Part shown: in pieces, positions 17,317 to 25,436 of the stretch
How the letters are laid out: each line of letters begins with the position of its first letter
How positions within the stretch are numbered: the first letter of the stretch is position 1
From: Verrucomicrobiaceae bacterium
GTDB taxonomy: Bacteria; Verrucomicrobiota; Verrucomicrobiia; Chthoniobacterales; Chthoniobacteraceae
Direction of reading: 5' to 3'
DNA length: 34,473 nt
NCBI GenBank assembly: GCA_005791535.1
Contig: SXWH01000292.1
Location: forward strand, 1 to 34,473
Made by a program: the position numbers and the translations under genes
Notes under the pieces: model-generated
Database searches by the model: none
What the model was told of the DNA's origin: nothing
What the model saw: only the letters and a program-made list of their open reading frames with translations

Positions 17317-17784
17317 TCAGGAAATCCACCCGCCAAACGGGCCGAACTGAAAACTTCCGAATCCGTAGAACACGATGATGCTGAGTCCACCTCTGCCGTG
17401 GAGCGGGCCGATTGCATATTCCGAGTCAGCGATGAGAAGTCCGGGCAGCACGGGGAAACACCAGTTCACTTTGGCGTGATAACCTTTATCGAATGTCGTG
17501 CGCTCCAACGGCATTGGGATTCGGTGGCTTTTTGAAAAAGCCGCCAGTTCGACGTGATGAGCCCGTGCCTGTTCGTGCAACTGCCTCGTGTGCTCCGACA
17601 AATTGCGCTGGTGCGAAATCCAACCGCCCACCCACGTGAACGCGTAGAGCGCCGCAAGCCCCAGCCAGAATCGCCGGGAGCGTCGCAAAAGAACTGCCTG
17701 CCAGCCCCGCGAGGACGCTGCGACATTGCCCGGTGCGTTTGCGGACGGTGGATTCAATGGAGAAGGACGGCGCGTAGGTTGCAT
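17317..17784 (-). CDS. hypothetical protein with one membrane helix
   Basis: A 155-aa product: a Pro/Ser/Ala-rich N terminus (1-30), a basic stretch LLRRSRRF, one hydrophobic helix FWLGLAALYAFTWVGGWI (about 39-56), a short polar helical region (RNLSEHTRQLHEQARAHHVEL), then a C-terminal part rich in Gly and aromatics (SIIVFYGFGSFQFGPFGGW). The positive residues before the helix suggest the N terminus stays inside and the bulk lies outside. No family recognised. It begins the small minus-strand trio. The N-terminal 30 residues are poor in structure, so the true start may be later. Moderate confidence that it is expressed. Confidence 0.5.
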   Translation of the reverse strand: MQPTRRPSPLNPPSANAPGNVAASSRGWQAVLLRRSRRFWLGLAALYAFTWVGGWISHQRNLSEHTRQLHEQARAHHVELAAFSKSHRIPMPLERTTFDKGYHAKVNWCFPVLPGLLIADSEYAIGPLHGRGGLSIIVFYGFGSFQFGPFGGWIS

Positions 17785-17937
17785 CGGCCTCGCTTTGTGA
17801 GCTTGGGTTGGGGGCCGTGGAAGAATTATTTTCCCGGATGGGATCTTCGCATGAATGTTTCCTCATCGGTTTACGCAATGAGCGGAGAAGGACTATCTGC
17901 GCAGGCCTCCCGATTTTCCATGCATCCATGCGATGAA

Positions 17938-17985
17938 TCGGCAGTATTGCCGAGGGTTGCGTGATGACCCGCCGTGAGGCGGTTT
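17938..17985 (+). other. pair of tetraloop hairpins upstream of tpiA
   Basis: TCGGCA/TGCCGA closes a GTAT loop (17938-17953), and CCGCC/GGCGG closes a GTGA (GNRA) loop (17969-17982) followed by TTTCCCC. Both lie in the 276-nt gap between the divergent 155-aa gene and tpiA. They could be part of a tpiA leader, or the second could stop transcription entering tpiA. No known riboswitch pattern is seen in this gap. Confidence 0.3.
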
Positions 17986-18060
17986 CCCCGCGGCGAGCGT
18001 TGACCTTGGGGGATGAATGTGGTTTGTGTGCGCGCTTTAAATCCAACCGCTATTTATACC

Positions 18061-18831
18061 ATGCGTAAGAAAATCATCGCCGCTAACTGGAAAATGAACA
18101 TGACGATCGGGGAGACCGAGGCGTTTTTCGGGACGTTTCTGCGGGAGCTCGGGGATGAGCGGAAGGTGGAGGTGGTGATTGTGCCGCCGTTTCTGGCGAT
18201 CGCGAAGGCGAGCGAGCTGCTCCGCTCGGCGCAGGGGGTGAAGCTGGGCGCGCAAAACATGCACTGGGAGAAGCCGGGCGCTTTCACCGGCGAGGTGTGT
18301 GCGGCGATGCTGCGCGATGTGTTTTGTAATTATGTGGTGCTGGGGCACAGCGAGCGCCGGACGTATTTCGGGGAGACGGATGCGATTGTGAACAAGAAGG
18401 TGCTGGCGGCGCATGCAAACACGCTGCGGCCGATTTTGTGCATCGGGGAGACGCTGGCGGAGCGCGATGGCGGGCTGGTGGAGAAGGTGCTGGATACGCA
18501 AATCCGCGGATCGATGGCGGGGCTGACGGCGGAGCAGGTGGAGGAGACGGTGATCGCGTATGAGCCGGTGTGGGCAATCGGGACGGGCCGGACGGCGACG
18601 CCGCAGCAGGCGCAGGACGCGCACGCTTTCATCCGGAAGACGGTGGCGGAGATTTGGGGGCAGGCGGCTGCGGACAAGGTGCGCATTCAGTACGGCGGAA
18701 GCGTGAAGCCGGCGAATACGGCGGAGCTGATGAGCCAGCCGGACATCGACGGCGCGCTCGTAGGCGGCGCGAGCCTGGACCCACGCGGGTTTGCGGAGAT
18801 CGTGCACAATACGGCGCGGGTGCTGGGCTAA
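18061..18831 (+). CDS. tpiA: triosephosphate isomerase
   Basis: This enzyme interconverts dihydroxyacetone phosphate and glyceraldehyde 3-phosphate in glycolysis and gluconeogenesis. The 256-aa (beta/alpha)8 barrel carries all catalytic residues: N9 and K11 in AANWKMN, H96 in LGHSERR, E168 in AYEPVWAIGTG, followed by the flexible loop 6 and the phosphate-binding YGGSVKPAN and GALVGGASLDP. ATG 18061 gives the conserved MRKKIIAANWKMN start; an in-frame ATG at 18013 would add 16 residues with no family support. There is no obvious ribosome-binding site before 18061. The usual gap and pgk neighbours are absent, so it is a lone glycolytic gene here. An inverted repeat follows. Confidence 0.98.
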   Translation: MRKKIIAANWKMNMTIGETEAFFGTFLRELGDERKVEVVIVPPFLAIAKASELLRSAQGVKLGAQNMHWEKPGAFTGEVCAAMLRDVFCNYVVLGHSERRTYFGETDAIVNKKVLAAHANTLRPILCIGETLAERDGGLVEKVLDTQIRGSMAGLTAEQVEETVIAYEPVWAIGTGRTATPQQAQDAHAFIRKTVAEIWGQAAADKVRIQYGGSVKPANTAELMSQPDIDGALVGGASLDPRGFAEIVHNTARVLG

Positions 18832-18859
18832 ACAGCCCGCCGGGCATGCAATTTTGGTC

Positions 18860-18933
18860 TCGCGCAGAGGCGCTGAGGCGCGGAGGGAACTGGATGCAGG
18901 GAAATGACTCTGTGTCTTTGCGGCTTTGCGCGA
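18860..18933 (+). repeat. imperfect inverted repeat (26-nt arms), possible dispersed palindromic element
   Basis: Arms TCGCGCAGAGGCGCTGAGGC... (18860-18885) and the complement-like ...TCTTTGCGGCTTTGCGCGA (18908-18933) can pair with 18 Watson-Crick pairs, 5 G-U wobbles and 3 mismatches, around a 22-nt loop. The element sits 28 nt after the tpiA stop and well before the next gene. The GC-rich CGCAGAGGCGCTGAGGCG / TGTCTTTGCGGCTTTGCGCG wording resembles dispersed intergenic palindromes I recall from soil bacterial genomes. Only one copy occurs in this window, so repetition is not shown here. Confidence 0.5.
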
Positions 18934-19010
18934 AGGAGCGTTTCGAAAGGCTTTCAATGAGGCGGCATTTTCCGCCGCGAAAAGATGGCGGCGGGGAGAT
19001 GAATATTCTG

Positions 19011-19039
19011 TCTTAATTGGGCCCGGGTTGTGGTATTAT
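19011..19039 (+). promoter_or_regulatory. candidate promoter of the PSCyt1 gene
   Basis: A good -10 box TATTAT (19034-19039) is preceded 17 nt earlier by TCTTAA (19011-19016), a poor -35. Initiation near 19046 would give a leader of about 57 nt before the ATG at 19103. Confidence 0.3.
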
Positions 19040-19102
19040 CTTACCGAAGCGAGGCCCGATTTCGCCGCTCTGCGGAGAGGCGGGGTCTTGTGAATTACTG
19101 TT

Positions 19103-22100
19103 ATGACCAAATCCCGTATTTCCATTCTGAGTGTGTCGATTTTAAGCGCAGTGCCCGCGTGGGCTGCGGTGAGCGCGGAGCCAACGAAGGAGCAGGCGGC
19201 GTTTTTTGAATCGAAGATCCGTCCGGTGCTGGCGGAGCATTGCTATCAGTGCCACAGCGTGGAGCAGGGGAAATCGAAGGGCGATCTGACGCTGGATACG
19301 CGCGCAGGCTGGCAGAAGGGCGGGGAGAGCGGCCCGGCGATTGTGCCGGGAGAGCCGGAGAAGTCGCCGCTTTACAAGGGGCTGCTGCATACGGACGAGG
19401 ATTTGAAGATGCCGCCAATCAGCAAGGGCGGAAAGCTGGCGGATGCGCAGATCGCGGACATCGCGGCGTGGATCAAAATGGGCGCGCCGGACCCGCGGAC
19501 GGAGGAGGTGAAGAAGGCCACGAAGATGACGGGGCTGACGGACAAGGCGAAGGCGCATTGGGCGTTCCAGCCGGTGAAGGTGCCGCCGTTTCCGCAGCCG
19601 AAGAATCCGCAGTGGGCGAAGACGCCGGTGGATACGTTCATTTTGCAAAAGCTGCAGGAGAACGGGATGACGCCGTCGCCCGACGCCGACCGCGAGACGC
19701 TGTTGCGGCGGGTGACTTATGACCTCACGGGCCTCCCGCCGACCTTCGCGGAGATCGAGGCCTTTCTCGCGGACACTGCGCCGAACGCATACGAGAAGGT
19801 GGTGAACCGGCTGCTGACTTCGCCGGCTTACGGCGAGCGCTGGGGCCGCCACTGGCTGGATACGGCGCGCTACAGCGACACGATCGGCGGCGACCGGAAT
19901 GCGGCGCGGACAACGGAATACCGCTACCCCGATGCGTGGACGTATCGCGATTACGTGATCCGGGCTTTCAACGAGGACAAGCCATACGACGTGTTCATCA
20001 AAGAGCAGCTCGCAGCGGACATGCTGCCGGACATCAAGGAAAACGACCCGCGGCTCGCGGCGCTCGGCTTTCTCACAGTGGGCGAGCGGTTCCGCAATGT
20101 GAACGATATCATCAACGATCGCATCGACACGCTTTCCAAGGGCTTCCTCGGGCTGACGGTTTCGTGCGCGCGGTGCCACGACCACATGTTCGACCCGGTG
20201 TCGATGCGCGACTACTACGCGCTGCATGGTGTTTTCAACAGCACCACCGAGCCGGACAACAAGCCGTCGCTCAACGCCCGCGCCACGGCGGAGCAGCGGA
20301 AGGATTTCGAGACGAAGTTGCTCGCCGGAACGACGGAGTTGCGCAACCGCTACTACGACGCGGTGGGGCATTACTTGAAAGACTTCGCGCGCGTCCCCGA
20401 GGCATACATCAAGGCCGCGATGCTAAGCTCGAACCGCTCCAGTGAGGAGGCGATCAAGTCGCGGAACGCACTGATTCGCGACAACAAGCTGGACGAGCAG
20501 TTTGTGCAGTACTTCAACCGCGGGCTGTTCCGGAATCCGTCGGTCTGGGGACCGCTGATGCAGGCAAAGAACGGCGGTTATCGCTCGAAGAAGTTCGCGG
20601 TGGCGAACAACCCGAAGGCGATGGAGAAGATCGCGGAGAAGGCTGGCGAGAAGGCCGGCGAAAAGGGAGTGATGGTGGCGAAGCAAATCGCCGAACGCGC
20701 GAAGGGCGGGGTGAATCCGATTATCGAGGCGGCGTTTGAAGCGAATCCGCCGAAGGATTTAGACGCGGCGATCAAGATTTACGCCGATGTATTCACCGGG
20801 ATGAAGGACAAGATGCTCGGGTTCGTTCCGGCGATGAAAGTCGCACAGAGCCAGGAAGTGCCGGGCTACGATGCGGCGACCATCGAACTGCTGCGCGGGC
20901 CTTTTGAAGTCGCACCGGCGCCGCTCGCAACGAAGGACTGGGTGGAACTCGCGGTCACGGGATGGCCAAACCAGCTTCTTGGGCGTGCGCGCCTGAACTT
21001 TGGTGAAATCAACATGCTGGAGACGTCGCACCCCGGCGCGCCGGCCCACGCGATGGTCGTGGCGGACAAATCGAAGGCGCAGAATTCCCCGATTTTCATT
21101 CGCGGTCAGCAGACTGTGAAAGGTGATATCGTCCAGCGTGGATTCCTCGAAATCCTGAGCCCGGACCACAAGGCCGTCCCGTTTACGAAAGGCAGTGGAC
21201 GTCTGGAACTCGCCGAAGCAATCGCGAGCAAGAGCAATCCGCTGACCGCGCGCGTGCTCGTGAACCGGGTGTGGATGCACCATTTTGGCGAGGGATTCAT
21301 CCGGACGCCGGATGACCTCGGCGTGATGAGCGAGAAGCCGACGCATCCGGAGTTGCTGGAGTATCTGGCGAATTACGTGATGGAGAAAAACTGGAGCATG
21401 AAGGCGCTCCACAAGCTGATCGTGATGAGCCGTGTGTATCAGGTGTCGAGTCACACGCGTCCGGATTTCGCCGTGAAAGATCCCGAGAACCGGTTGCTCT
21501 GGCGCGCAAATGTGCGGCGGCTCGATTTCGAATCAACGCGCGACTCGCTGCTTGTTTTCAGCGGTCAACTCGATCGCACACTCGGCGGCAAGCCGGTGAA
21601 CCTGACCGACGAGCCGTATAGCTTCCGTCGCTCGGTTTACGGTTACGTGGACCGTGGGAATCTGCCGGACTTGATGGCGCATTTCGATTTCAGCGACCCC
21701 GACATGGCGAACTCGAAGCGGACGACGACCGTGGTGCCGCAGCAGGCGCTCTTTTTGATGAACAGCCCGATGGTTGTGGACATCTCCCGCAAGATTCTCG
21801 CGCGTCCGGAAATCCAGAATGCCGGCGCGGACGTGAGCAAGATCATGGCGATCTACCGCGTCATCTTCCAACGCACGGCGACGCCGGCGGAAGTGCAGAT
21901 GAGCATGGCTTTCATTCAAAAGGAGGCCGCGCAGCAAACGCAGGTGGACGAGGGGATGAAAGGAAAGCTCGTCGTCGCGGCAAAGCGCGCCGAGCAAAAG
22001 AACCAGCGGAAGGTCGCCGGGAACGACGCGAAGTTTGGCGCGATCAAGAATGAAGGCTCGACGGTTGAGCGGAAGCCTCTTTCGCCTTGGGAAACCTACG

Positions 22101-22144
22101 TGCAGGCGCTTCTGTTTGCGAACGAGGCTGCGTATTTGAACTAG
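19103..22144 (+). CDS. PSCyt1-DUF1549-DUF1553 exported c-type haem protein
   Basis: These proteins are abundant in Planctomycetes and Verrucomicrobia and are thought to act outside the cytoplasm in polymer degradation or redox chemistry; the reaction is unproven. The 1013-aa product has a signal peptide (about 1-25, cleavage near AVSAE), then PSCyt1 (about 35-128) with haem site CYQCH (47-51) and likely axial Met103 in LKMPP, then DUF1549 (about 152-390) with HWAFQPV, TYDLTGLPP, GERWGRHWLDTARYSD and a second haem-type motif CARCHDH (355-361), a middle region with a Lys/Glu/Gly/Ala stretch (AEKAGEKAGEKG), and DUF1553 (about 695-1013) with RLELAEAIASKSNPLTARVLVNRVW. Its usual partner, a DUF1501 gene, is not adjacent but lies about 4 kb downstream on the other strand. 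The channel gene follows after 32 nt. Confidence 0.93.
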   Translation: MTKSRISILSVSILSAVPAWAAVSAEPTKEQAAFFESKIRPVLAEHCYQCHSVEQGKSKGDLTLDTRAGWQKGGESGPAIVPGEPEKSPLYKGLLHTDEDLKMPPISKGGKLADAQIADIAAWIKMGAPDPRTEEVKKATKMTGLTDKAKAHWAFQPVKVPPFPQPKNPQWAKTPVDTFILQKLQENGMTPSPDADRETLLRRVTYDLTGLPPTFAEIEAFLADTAPNAYEKVVNRLLTSPAYGERWGRHWLDTARYSDTIGGDRNAARTTEYRYPDAWTYRDYVIRAFNEDKPYDVFIKEQLAADMLPDIKENDPRLAALGFLTVGERFRNVNDIINDRIDTLSKGFLGLTVSCARCHDHMFDPVSMRDYYALHGVFNSTTEPDNKPSLNARATAEQRKDFETKLLAGTTELRNRYYDAVGHYLKDFARVPEAYIKAAMLSSNRSSEEAIKSRNALIRDNKLDEQFVQYFNRGLFRNPSVWGPLMQAKNGGYRSKKFAVANNPKAMEKIAEKAGEKAGEKGVMVAKQIAERAKGGVNPIIEAAFEANPPKDLDAAIKIYADVFTGMKDKMLGFVPAMKVAQSQEVPGYDAATIELLRGPFEVAPAPLATKDWVELAVTGWPNQLLGRARLNFGEINMLETSHPGAPAHAMVVADKSKAQNSPIFIRGQQTVKGDIVQRGFLEILSPDHKAVPFTKGSGRLELAEAIASKSNPLTARVLVNRVWMHHFGEGFIRTPDDLGVMSEKPTHPELLEYLANYVMEKNWSMKALHKLIVMSRVYQVSSHTRPDFAVKDPENRLLWRANVRRLDFESTRDSLLVFSGQLDRTLGGKPVNLTDEPYSFRRSVYGYVDRGNLPDLMAHFDFSDPDMANSKRTTTVVPQQALFLMNSPMVVDISRKILARPEIQNAGADVSKIMAIYRVIFQRTATPAEVQMSMAFIQKEAAQQTQVDEGMKGKLVVAAKRAEQKNQRKVAGNDAKFGAIKNEGSTVERKPLSPWETYVQALLFANEAAYLN

Positions 22145-22176
22145 CACCCGCGGACCGGGGGCGGCATCATTTCACC

Positions 22177-23001
22177 GTGCCTTCCGCCACATCGCCGCTG
22201 CTTCTCGATAAGGTCCCGTTTTGGGTCATTTTTGGCGGCACATTCGGTCTGGTCGTCGTTTTCGGCGGGATTTATGCGGCGCTGGATATTTATGCGCCGC
22301 ATCACGGTCTCGCGCCGCTTCCTGGTGAGGCACCGTTGCGTTGGTGGGATTATTTTTACTTCTCACTCGTGACTCAGGCGACGGTCGGTTACGGCGACAT
22401 CCGGCCGCTTGGTCTGTCGCGGCTCGCGGCTTCGATTCACGCGCTGCTCGGCTTGATCGCGACCGGGTTCATGGTGGCGAAGTTCACGACGACTGCAATT
22501 TCGCGTTACCGCGTTTTGCAGAAGGAGGCGTGCGATTACTGGGTGGATGTCGTTCGTCATCGCGACGGGCGCATTGAAGTCGGACTGCTGATCCTCGAAT
22601 GGCGCGGCGGTTCGCTGGACCTGAGCGGTCGGAATTTTGATCCACGCGGCATTCTCGTCGATTCCTTCCATGCATCACTGACAGATGATGACTGGCCGCG
22701 CAGCCTGACATTTCGGTACACGAGCGATGAGGCGGCGGCGGATTATGTGGAGGGCTATGTGACGATCTTTTTCCACGCGAGCCGCGGCGGGTTGCCGTCT
22801 GCATTTTCCGCCACTGTGCGTGATCACATCAAACCGAATACGAAGCCGGTCATTCGCGGCTGGCGCGTTCTTCCGGAGGAACGCGAGCACGCGCTGCGAT
22901 TGAACGAGCATCCGCAGGATGCGCCGGCAGTGGACTATTTTTTGCAGAAGTATCTGCCGCGGATGCCGGATCAGAATTCGCCCGGTGGAGGAGTTTCGTG
23001 A
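22177..23001 (+). CDS. two-helix potassium channel with unrecognised C-terminal domain
   Basis: A 274-aa inner-membrane protein: TM1 (about 13-38, VPFWVIFGGTFGLVVVFGGI), pore helix WWDYFYFSLVTQ (56-67), selectivity filter TVGYGD (69-74), and TM2 (about 84-107). This is the minimal K+ channel pore, expected to form a tetramer. After TM2 come about 160 cytosolic residues with mixed strands (VDVVRHRDGRIEVGLLILEW, LTFRYTSDEAAADYVEGYV) and no Rossmann GxGxxG, so it is not an RCK domain, and I do not recognise a KirBac or cyclic-nucleotide domain. The start is GTG 22177, chosen because TM1 begins shortly after it and because the frame upstream runs into the PSCyt1 gene. The last 4 nt overlap the tatD start, implying coupled translation. 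Confidence 0.85.
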   Translation: MPSATSPLLLDKVPFWVIFGGTFGLVVVFGGIYAALDIYAPHHGLAPLPGEAPLRWWDYFYFSLVTQATVGYGDIRPLGLSRLAASIHALLGLIATGFMVAKFTTTAISRYRVLQKEACDYWVDVVRHRDGRIEVGLLILEWRGGSLDLSGRNFDPRGILVDSFHASLTDDDWPRSLTFRYTSDEAAADYVEGYVTIFFHASRGGLPSAFSATVRDHIKPNTKPVIRGWRVLPEEREHALRLNEHPQDAPAVDYFLQKYLPRMPDQNSPGGGVS

Positions 23002-23807
23002 ACCCGCTTTTTGACGCGCACAACCATCTGCACAATCCGCGGCTGGATGGTATTCGCGAATCGGCTGTCGCATCGCTCGCTTCGCAGGGTCTGCGAGCGG
23101 CGGTGGTGAATGGCACGAGCGAATCCGACTGGCCATTGGTCGAGGCTCTGTCAAAGCGGGTGCCGTGGGTGATTCCATCATTCGGTCTGCATCCGTGGAA
23201 GGTTCCGGCGCGCTCTGCGGCCTGGAGGGAAACGCTGCTCGGCTTCCTCGAAAACGTGTCCGGTGCGGTAGTCGGCGAAATTGGCTTGGATCGATGGATC
23301 GAAGGACACGACATCGCGGCGCAAACGGAGTGCTTTGAATGGCAACTCACGCTTGCGACGGAACGGAACCTTCCGGTGAGCATCCATTGCATCCAAGCGT
23401 GGGGCGCTTTGTGGGATTCGTTGAAACGGTGCCCGCTTCCGGCGCGCGGATTTTTGATCCACGCATACGGTGGTTCGGCGGAGATGCTCCCCGGGTTTGT
23501 GCGGCTCGGCGCGTATTTCTCGTTCTCACCGTACTTTCTTCACCCGCGGAAGGCGGCGCAGCGCGAGGCCTTCGCCGCGATGCCGAAGGAGCGTATCCTC
23601 GTGGAGACCGACGCGCCGGACCTTGCTCCGCCGACTGAACGGAATCCGAACCCACTTCCGGGCGGACTGAATCATCCCGCGAACATTGTTCTTTCATACG
23701 AGGGGCTTGCGGATGTGCGCGGCATCCCGCTGGACGAACTCGCCGCGCAGGTGGCGGAAAACTTTCGCCGCTGGACGGCTACTTCGTTCCCCAGCGCGTG
23801 CGAATAA
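22998..23807 (+). CDS. tatD: TatD-family metal-dependent hydrolase (DNase)
   Basis: TatD enzymes are cytosolic 3'-5' exonucleases or related metallohydrolases with a TIM barrel. The 269-aa product has the metal-binding DAHNHLH (6-12), GLHPW (63-67), E94 in GEIGLD, H130 in VSIHC, H155 in IHAYGGS, and D205 in VETDAP, so the full set is present. Start GTG 22998 overlaps the channel stop by 4 nt and is preceded by a GGTGGAGGAG ribosome-binding site, one of the few good ones in the window. The 3' end overlaps the ABC permease gene tail-to-tail by 29 nt. No functional link to the K+ channel is evident other than co-transcription. Confidence 0.93.
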   Translation: MNPLFDAHNHLHNPRLDGIRESAVASLASQGLRAAVVNGTSESDWPLVEALSKRVPWVIPSFGLHPWKVPARSAAWRETLLGFLENVSGAVVGEIGLDRWIEGHDIAAQTECFEWQLTLATERNLPVSIHCIQAWGALWDSLKRCPLPARGFLIHAYGGSAEMLPGFVRLGAYFSFSPYFLHPRKAAQREAFAAMPKERILVETDAPDLAPPTERNPNPLPGGLNHPANIVLSYEGLADVRGIPLDELAAQVAENFRRWTATSFPSACE

Positions 23808-24534
23808 AGCGCTCCCACGGCCCGAATAGGATTTTGTCGGCGAGCATTCCGACAACCATGATTACGACCATCACGCCGACCACCTGTGCCATGTTGCGGT
23901 CGTTGCGACCTGCATTAAGAAGATAGCCAAGTCCGTTGCGCCCGGTGGCCGTCACGTAAATCTCCGCAGCCATCAGTGAGCGCCACGCGAAGGCCCAGCC
24001 TTGCTTTACGCCGCCGATGATAACCGGGAGCGCCGCTGGAACAATGACACGGAACCACAGGTGTGCGCCGGAACTTCCCATGGTCCGTGCTGCACGACAG
24101 AGCAGAGGCGGGACGTTTCGCACGCCTGTGTTTGTTGCGAGAGAAACGCTCCAAAGAGTGCCCATGACGACCACGAATAGCATGGCGCTCTCGACGTGCG
24201 GTTCGAACCAGAGCATTGCAAGCGGGACCCAGCAGACGCTGGGCAGTGTCTGGAATCCGAGGCCGATGACGCCGACCGTATCGTTCAGTGCTTGAAAGCG
24301 CGCCGTCAGTAATCCGAGCGGAAGCCCTACGAGCACTCCGGCCATGTAGCCCAGCAGGAGGCGTTGTGTGGTGACGAGCAATGCGGGTTCGAGCGATCCA
24401 TTGCGCCACGAGTCGACGAGGTAATTCCAGACATCGAGTGGTGCCGGGCGTCCCCAGTTGCCGCTGACGACCATCCAGTGCCATCCGGCGAATAGCAGGG
24501 CGAAAATGAAAAGTGCGGAGAGGAGCCGTTTCAT
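23779..24534 (-). CDS. ABC transporter permease, nitrate/sulfonate/taurine type
   Basis: A membrane subunit of a SsuC/TauC/NrtB-type importer (BPD_transp_1 fold). The 251-aa product begins with a hydrophobic helix (LLSALFIFALLFAGWHW), has about six membrane segments, and the cytosolic EAA loop AARTMGSSGAHLWFRVIVPAALPVIIGGVKQG (about 148-180) that docks on the ATPase. The ATG lies 1 nt after the ATPase stop, so they are co-translated. Substrates in this family include alkanesulfonates, taurine, nitrate and thiamine precursors, but specificity lies in the binding protein, which is absent from the neighbourhood. The last 29 nt overlap convergent tatD. Confidence 0.9.
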   Translation of the reverse strand: MKRLLSALFIFALLFAGWHWMVVSGNWGRPAPLDVWNYLVDSWRNGSLEPALLVTTQRLLLGYMAGVLVGLPLGLLTARFQALNDTVGVIGLGFQTLPSVCWVPLAMLWFEPHVESAMLFVVVMGTLWSVSLATNTGVRNVPPLLCRAARTMGSSGAHLWFRVIVPAALPVIIGGVKQGWAFAWRSLMAAEIYVTATGRNGLGYLLNAGRNDRNMAQVVGVMVVIMVVGMLADKILFGPWERFIRTRWGTK

Positions 24535-24535
24535 T

Positions 24536-25363
24536 TCAGATCACAAAGGCGTCCGGCGCGCTCTCATTTCCGGCGGACTTGAGTCGATCCATGATCTCGC
24601 TGGCATACTCCGCGAGTGCGGGGTTGTTGATGTCGCGAGGGCGGGGGAGGGCAATGGTGAATTCTCCGCAGAGTCGCCCGGGGTGCGGCGAGAAAATGAA
24701 CACGCGATTTCCGAGGCAGGCGGCTTCGCGAACGTTGTGCGTAACGAAGACGACGGTCTTCCGGTGTTCCGCGCAGATGCGCTGGAGGTCGCCGTAGAGT
24801 TGTTCGCGCGTCATGGCGTCGAGCGCAGCGAAAGGTTCGTCCATCAGCAGCACGCGTGGATTCGGCGCAAGCGAGCGGGCAAGTGCCACACGCTGGCGCA
24901 TGCCGCCGGAGAGTTCGTGGATGCTGGCCCGTGTGAACTTTCCGAGGCCGACGAGATTGAGAAAATAAAGAGCACGCTCCCGCCTTTCCGCCCCGGTCAT
25001 ATCCGGCGCGAGTTTCAGCGAAAACATCACGTTGCCGAGGACATCGAGCCACGGAAAAAGCGCGGGCTCCTGAAACATCATCATGCGTTCTGCTCCGGGA
25101 GCGGTGACCATTTTTCCACCCGCGTGCACGGCACCGGTATCGGGCATTTCGAGTCCCGCAATCATGTTGAGCAGGGTGCTCTTCCCACATCCGCTGGGAC
25201 CGACGAAGCAAACAAATTCACCTTCGCGCACCGTGAGAGAGACGTCGTCGAGCGCATGTGTGCGGCCGCGCGGTGATTCAAACCATTTCGATACGCGATC
25301 GATCATCAGCCGCAACGGCGGTGATGTTCGAAGGTCATTGATGCCGGAGATCGCGGATTCCAT
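24536..25363 (-). CDS. ABC transporter ATPase, nitrate/sulfonate/taurine type
   Basis: The energy-coupling subunit for the permease next to it. The 275-aa product contains Walker A GPSGCGKST (55-63), Q-loop MMMFQEPALFPWLDVLGNV, signature LSGGM (151-155), Walker B LLMDEP (172-177) and the switch histidine H209 in VTHN. The FPWLDVLGNV wording is typical of the SsuB/TauB/NrtCD subfamily. About 18 N-terminal residues precede the first strand (RLMIDRVSKWF), so the start could be somewhat later, although ATG 25363 is usable. It lies 73 nt after the GspG-like gene in the same direction. No substrate-binding protein gene is found on either side. Confidence 0.92.
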   Translation of the reverse strand: MESAISGINDLRTSPPLRLMIDRVSKWFESPRGRTHALDDVSLTVREGEFVCFVGPSGCGKSTLLNMIAGLEMPDTGAVHAGGKMVTAPGAERMMMFQEPALFPWLDVLGNVMFSLKLAPDMTGAERRERALYFLNLVGLGKFTRASIHELSGGMRQRVALARSLAPNPRVLLMDEPFAALDAMTREQLYGDLQRICAEHRKTVVFVTHNVREAACLGNRVFIFSPHPGRLCGEFTIALPRPRDINNPALAEYASEIMDRLKSAGNESAPDAFVI

Positions 25364-25436
25364 TCAAAACGGGCCGCGAACCATCGCCAGAACGCGTCGC
25401 GAGGCAAGAATTTGCTGCGACGTCCGCCGTGGCGAT

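Noticed and set aside
18825-18838. GGGCT/AGCCC hairpin over the tpiA stop codon as terminator
   Set aside because: Only 5 bp and no T tract directly after it.
19142-20371. 409-codon minus-strand frame opposite the PSCyt1 gene
   Set aside because: Arg/Val/Leu-rich shadow; the plus frame has the haem motifs.
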